Assembly: GCA_033063855.1 (NCBI GenBank)
Contig: CP093829.1
Span: 10,302,243-10,366,242, forward strand
Origin: Smittia aterrima
Taxonomy: Eukaryota > Arthropoda > Insecta > Diptera > Chironomidae
Direction of reading: 5' to 3'
DNA: 64,000 nt
Below, in pieces: positions 59,501-64,000 of the stretch. The position numbers were made by a program, and so were the translations under genes. Positions within the stretch are counted from its first letter, which is position 1. Each line of letters begins with the position of its first letter. The notes under the pieces were generated by a model that saw only the letters and a program-made list of their open reading frames with translations, was not told where the DNA came from and did no database searches.

Positions 59501-62500
59501 TTGTTCGAGCTTCGTTTGGGCTTATCAAATGCAAACATTCTAAGCTCTTCAGATTCTACTCAAATAAATGAAGCCTGTTGAGAGCCTTGAACAACTCAGT
59601 GTCGTTCATTATGCTTTGCAGAAACTTTCCTTCATGTGTTTGTGATAAAATATGCAAAAATTTATGAGATTCTCTCACTCTTTGCCATGTGTGGAGGTTG
59701 GTTTTTTCGGATGAAACATTCAGTTGTTGAGACTTTTCGTCTACTCCATGCTGTGATAACAGAATTTGTCCCCGGAAATTGCAACTCAACGAAATGTTGA
59801 TTGCGTGCATTCTGCTCGATAAGACTGTGACTGACGCGAAACTTGCTTGCTTGCTTTTGATGTTGCAGTATATTTCTCTCAAGGTTTATAAAGCGGCGTT
59901 GCCAAACTTCATTGTCGCAATAATTTTTTTCTTTTGTGAAATGCAACGACAAAGCACACACACGACGGTGCAATTATACTTTTATTAAGATTTATGATTA
60001 TGCTCCACATCTCTTCACTTCTTCGTTCATCAACTTCGCCATATTTTTCAGCAGACATAAAGGAACATTGCACTCTGACTCGTGATTAAAAACATCTTTG
60101 AACATCGAGACATTCATCATCCTCATAACATTTGATGCGTAAAGAATGCGCTGTTCGCGATTTGTTTAAATTAAAGATTTCCGTCTCAAATGATAGATTT
60201 GCCCGAACGAAATCTCTCGATGCTTTACTTCCTCTACTTTAATGTGAAATTTTCCGAACTTTTTCCGCATCTCGCTCACTCTTTCAGTTCCAATTGATTG
60301 GGCTCATCACAAAAGGAGGAGAAAAACACTTTTTAGCGCGTTCCTATTTCTTCATCAATGCTCCATCGATCCCATTGTTTTCATTTTCAGATTCCAATTA
60401 AAGTCATCGCGCGAGATGAATTCAAACTCTTTGAAAATCTTTGTAATGCGGACGGAACAATAATCAAGCAGCGCACGACGGTTTCGACAATGAAAAGTAA
60501 ACATCAGATATCCGATTGAGTCGATAAAATGGAGATGAGATGTGAAGAATGAGGCGAAAATAGAGAATCAATCAATCAGAAAGAAATTCTCAAATGATGG
60601 CTGAGAGTGGAGACTTAACTTTATGACTCGCGAGCTTAAGCATTTCTGTCGAATCGCATGATGATGCGAGCAACTTTTACTTTTAGCGGGTATTTTCCAT
60701 CGATGCGGAACGTTTTTTTGATTTCAAGTCTATGACTCATTTGTCGTGTCACCATTTCTAGTAAATCTTCGTTGAATTTCCATAACAATTAAGATTCGCC
60801 CTACGCATTGACCGATTGAGATCTTTTCCGTTTCCAGCTCGCCCGGTGATTGACATTGATCGCGATTAAAGCGATCACAAATCGACGATCATCTTTTCCC
60901 GCGATGAATCTTTTCATGCCTGGCTTCAAATTTTGAAGCTTTATTTATGGAAATTGATTGGCACCATCCTACAGTTCCCATCACGATTTGCCTTAATTGG
61001 CCGACTCAGCTGTTGCTCAACCAGTTTTGCGTTTAGTTCTTCATGTGCTATACCAGAACGAAAATGTCTTCATTTCCTTCTTTGAGGTGTTGCTATTGTT
61101 TCGAGATGTTACCGAACTCTCGCCTCATGTGAATTAATCATCGCCCACAACCGTTTGAAGTTTAACGACCAACGAAAGTAATTCTTCATTTTAATGAAGC
61201 TTGCTACCGTCGCAAACTGTGATCGTAAAGTCTTTTTAGTGAGTCGTTGCTCTACATATGATTTTCTTGTTTCATGCGTGATCAGCATTTGATATTTCAT
61301 ATTTTCATGGCTACCAGTTGCCGCTTAAACTCTCTCGCCCCGAACTCACGCGTCGCGCCTTAGAAAAAATTTATTTGCAGACCACTCGAGAACCGGTTTT
61401 CTACAATTTGCTAAAGCATGACGTCATCGCCGTGGAATTCATTCAACATTCATTTCTCATTTTTCAGTGTCGAACTCGACGACAAGCAGATAACGAGAAA
61501 TTCATTGAGAGGCGAAACGTAAAATTCTTGCGAATCGTCGTGTGTCTGTGTGTGATGAGCATAAATTAGCATTTGCCAAGTGAAAACTGCCCATCCTCAT
61601 TCCACATGAGCTCTTTTACCACTCGTTGAATGTTAATCATCGCGACGAAGTTGACTTGTGTAATCGCGCTGATTTCTTTCGCCATTTTTGGAAATATTTC
61701 TTCGCAAGAAACTTCATAAGCCCATAATGGATTTAACTAAAAAGAAGGAACTCTTCGATGGCATTAAAAATTCTTTTGAGAATTCGTTTAATTGACCCAT
61801 CCGGCTATTAATTGCTTAACGAAATCTCACAGCAACTTAATCGTAAATCCACTGAAATCTCTCATTCATTAATTTCTCTTCTTCGATATAAAGAACTTTT
61901 ATGATTCATTCGATCGAAGATTAAAATTCTTTTTAGATGTCGTAAGCTTTGAGGTCGTCAGAGTGAAGTTCACGGTCGTTGGAACGTGCCTTCCAATGTA
62001 TGACTTCGAGTGTTTGATGATGCTCAAAACTCAACGACGAGACATCAAGTCGTGACCCATAAATTGATTCCTTTGTGTCGAGCCCCGAAAACTGTCTAAA
62101 GAGGATTTTTTTTAATTCCGATACAAAATCAACTCGAAGAGTCATCTTGATGTAATCGGCAGACAGCTCTCTGAGGTGGAGCTCATTTTAAACGCACAAA
62201 ATCAGCTTTTCATTAAAAATGCAAATATAAGCGAAATTCACAAGAGATTTGCGTGCAAAAGCAATTTAAGAGTCAAGACGTAATCAATTCGATTATGAAA
62301 TCCTGATTAGGAAGCTCTAAATCTCCTCTTCTCGTTCTCACCAGTTTGTGTGCGATTCACATCAAACTGCGCGCGGGAAAACTCTCGATCTAAAACAATC
62401 GCACAAAGCGATAGCGATGGACATTCTCATCAGTTAAATATGATAAACAAAAAAGTTAATTGCAGGTCGTGTGTACATTGCAAGTCGGCAATTACTCTTC

Positions 62501-64000
62501 AACAACCGATGCTGACACAACAATGGGGAGGAAAGAGCTTTTCCCATCACTCGAAAGTCACATTTTTTGCGTAATTAAACTCATGGACAGGTGAGTTTTC
62601 CCTCCCATTCATCACAATTCGTTTGGTTCAAGGTTCTACTATAAATCTCGACAGATGAAGATGGACTGCTTTAATCCGACTTGAATTTCAATTGAAATCC
62701 TCATCGCCGCAAGATAATTTTCTTTAGAAAACTATACAAAAGTTTAATTATTTTTCCAACGTTTCTAGAAAATCTCCGGGAACAAGAGTCGAAATGCGAC
62801 ATAAAAGGAAAATTAACAATTCAAATTTATTCTGTTTTTATTTCGGTAGGGAAAAGCGAGAAGATTTCCAATTGTTTTCATGCAACGCTGGCTTCACTGC
62901 TTAAAGTTCTTGAATCTTTTTCGTTCTTTCTCTGAAGTTGAGTCTGTTAACAGCCATGTTTCGCATATGTGTTGTTATTTCTGCTTTCACGCTAGCTCCG
63001 ACATAACAAAACAAACGAAACGCATGTGATGGAATGAGCAGAAGATTTCCAGAGAAAAAAGAAAAACGAGACAAAGGCGAGTTTAGTGGGAAAGCAATTT
63101 TATGACAATTGCAAAAACAAACCCATTCACAAGCTCATCGCTTTGACAACTTTCAAGCAAGCATAATTAAAATTTTATGCAAAGAAACTTTCGCTTTGGC
63201 AATTAGTCTTCATTTTATTTGATTATGCAATTCTCAGAGTTTCGCTACTGATTGCACTCAGAGGATATCGGAACGGCGATTCAAAATCTTTATTGTTTTG
63301 ATTTGGACTCAAACGCACGGAAAAGCCTTTTGTTCAATCAAACGAAAAGTTTCCATTACGCTGACCTTCCTCAAATATAATTGATTAATTCCAAATGAAA
63401 GGAAAACACGGTCATGATTCATGTCGCATGTCTTAAGAGGTTTTACGTTTGTTTCGTGAGTAATTGGAACGACGTTGAATCAACCTTTAAGTGTTAGGGA
63501 AATTATCGGTAAAGGTTGAAGAAGCACGCAATTAAACAAAAAGTTGAAGATAAGAGGAAGTCAAAATCCTTGGAACGTTCTTAAAATCAAGACACTATAG
63601 CAACTGCGTGAGCTGCTTAAGAATGGCTTCTAGGCGAGGTTACTCAAGAGAAACAGGATTCTTCAAGACGATCGTTAATTAAAGATTAAATTGTGGCACT
63701 CACGATATCACTCGATTCTGAAGACAATCGATGATTTTTCACCGGAACACAAAATAAATCCAGAGTTGATGATTTGTTGCGGCTCGTAATGATAAAATTG
63801 ATCGTTGGTTGGCTTCTTTGCTCTTGAGAAAATCCGGTTTCAACTCTCGTGTCCTATTTCTCTCGTTTATCGAGTTTTTCCCTTTTGCTCGTTTACTTTC
63901 TCGGATCGAATCTTTTTAAAAACACATAAACAATCTTGAAACTCCTTTCTTCCGACGACGCAATTAAAAGGTTTTTGATCCTTTTTGCTTTCTTGTCGAT
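47524..64000. other. Gene-free right arm, about 16.5 kb
   Basis: No open frame here exceeds about 120 codons, and none shows a recognisable domain, signal peptide with support, or exon-intron logic. I saw no tRNA or rRNA gene, transposase or reverse transcriptase, CRISPR array or long repeat. The sequence is dense in homeodomain-type cores (TAATTA, ATTAAT) and TTTATG/CATAAA motifs throughout. It could be intron or cis-regulatory DNA of a gene whose exons lie outside the window; this cannot be decided here. Confidence 0.5.

Noticed and set aside
47524..64000. tRNA genes, CRISPR-like arrays or transposons in the right arm
   Set aside because: I looked for B-box-like GGTTCGANTCC, regularly spaced repeats and transposase or reverse-transcriptase motifs and saw none by eye; a tRNAscan or repeat search could still find short ones.

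Overview
The window is insect nuclear DNA, most likely from a nematoceran fly; a chironomid midge is my guess, inferred from gene families and very short introns, not proven. It is AT-rich. Genes are split by GT-AG introns, mostly 50-75 nt, and poly(A) signals are AATAAA. The families (paxillin, glutathione synthetase, STAM, SIPA1L, pgant, DHHC, mTERF, DUF1091-like secreted proteins) are typical of insects. I saw no bacterial genes, CRISPR arrays, tRNA or rRNA genes, or transposon proteins.

Layout. 1-15186 is the 5' half of a paxillin gene on the minus strand: five coding exons for the LD motifs, a 13-nt first coding exon, a 9.8-kb first intron, and the LIM exons presumably beyond the left edge. 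15651-36663 is gene-dense: glutathione synthetase (+), a chymotrypsin-fold serine protease (-), an MFS sugar transporter (+), a small Tyr/His/Gly-rich secreted protein (-), an Ap4A-hydrolase-type Nudix protein (+), STAM (-), a DHHC palmitoyltransferase (+), an mTERF protein (-), a polypeptide GalNAc-transferase (-) and a SIPA1L-type RapGAP/PDZ protein (-). Many neighbours are head-to-head with 0.3-0.75 kb between starts, or tail-to-tail with nearly overlapping poly(A) signals. 38677-38994 is a small basic secreted protein (-) with a TATA/Inr promoter. 42232-47091 is a tandem array of six two-exon genes for secreted four-cysteine proteins of DUF1091 type (+), with a chimeric relic and a doubtful exon-2 relic. 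47524-64000 and 39104-42231 hold no gene I can support.

The genes do not form one pathway. Most are housekeeping or signalling genes: adhesion (paxillin), redox (glutathione synthetase), endosomal sorting (STAM), Golgi modification (DHHC, pgant), mitochondrial gene expression (mTERF) and Rap signalling (SIPA1L). The DUF1091-like array is the fast-evolving part.

Best observations: two frame-compatible, apparently mutually exclusive exons in glutathione synthetase that swap substrate-site residues; a 15-nt microexon carrying the catalytic serine of the protease; and a gene relic in the DUF1091-like array that is exactly the junction expected from a tandem duplication by unequal crossing-over.
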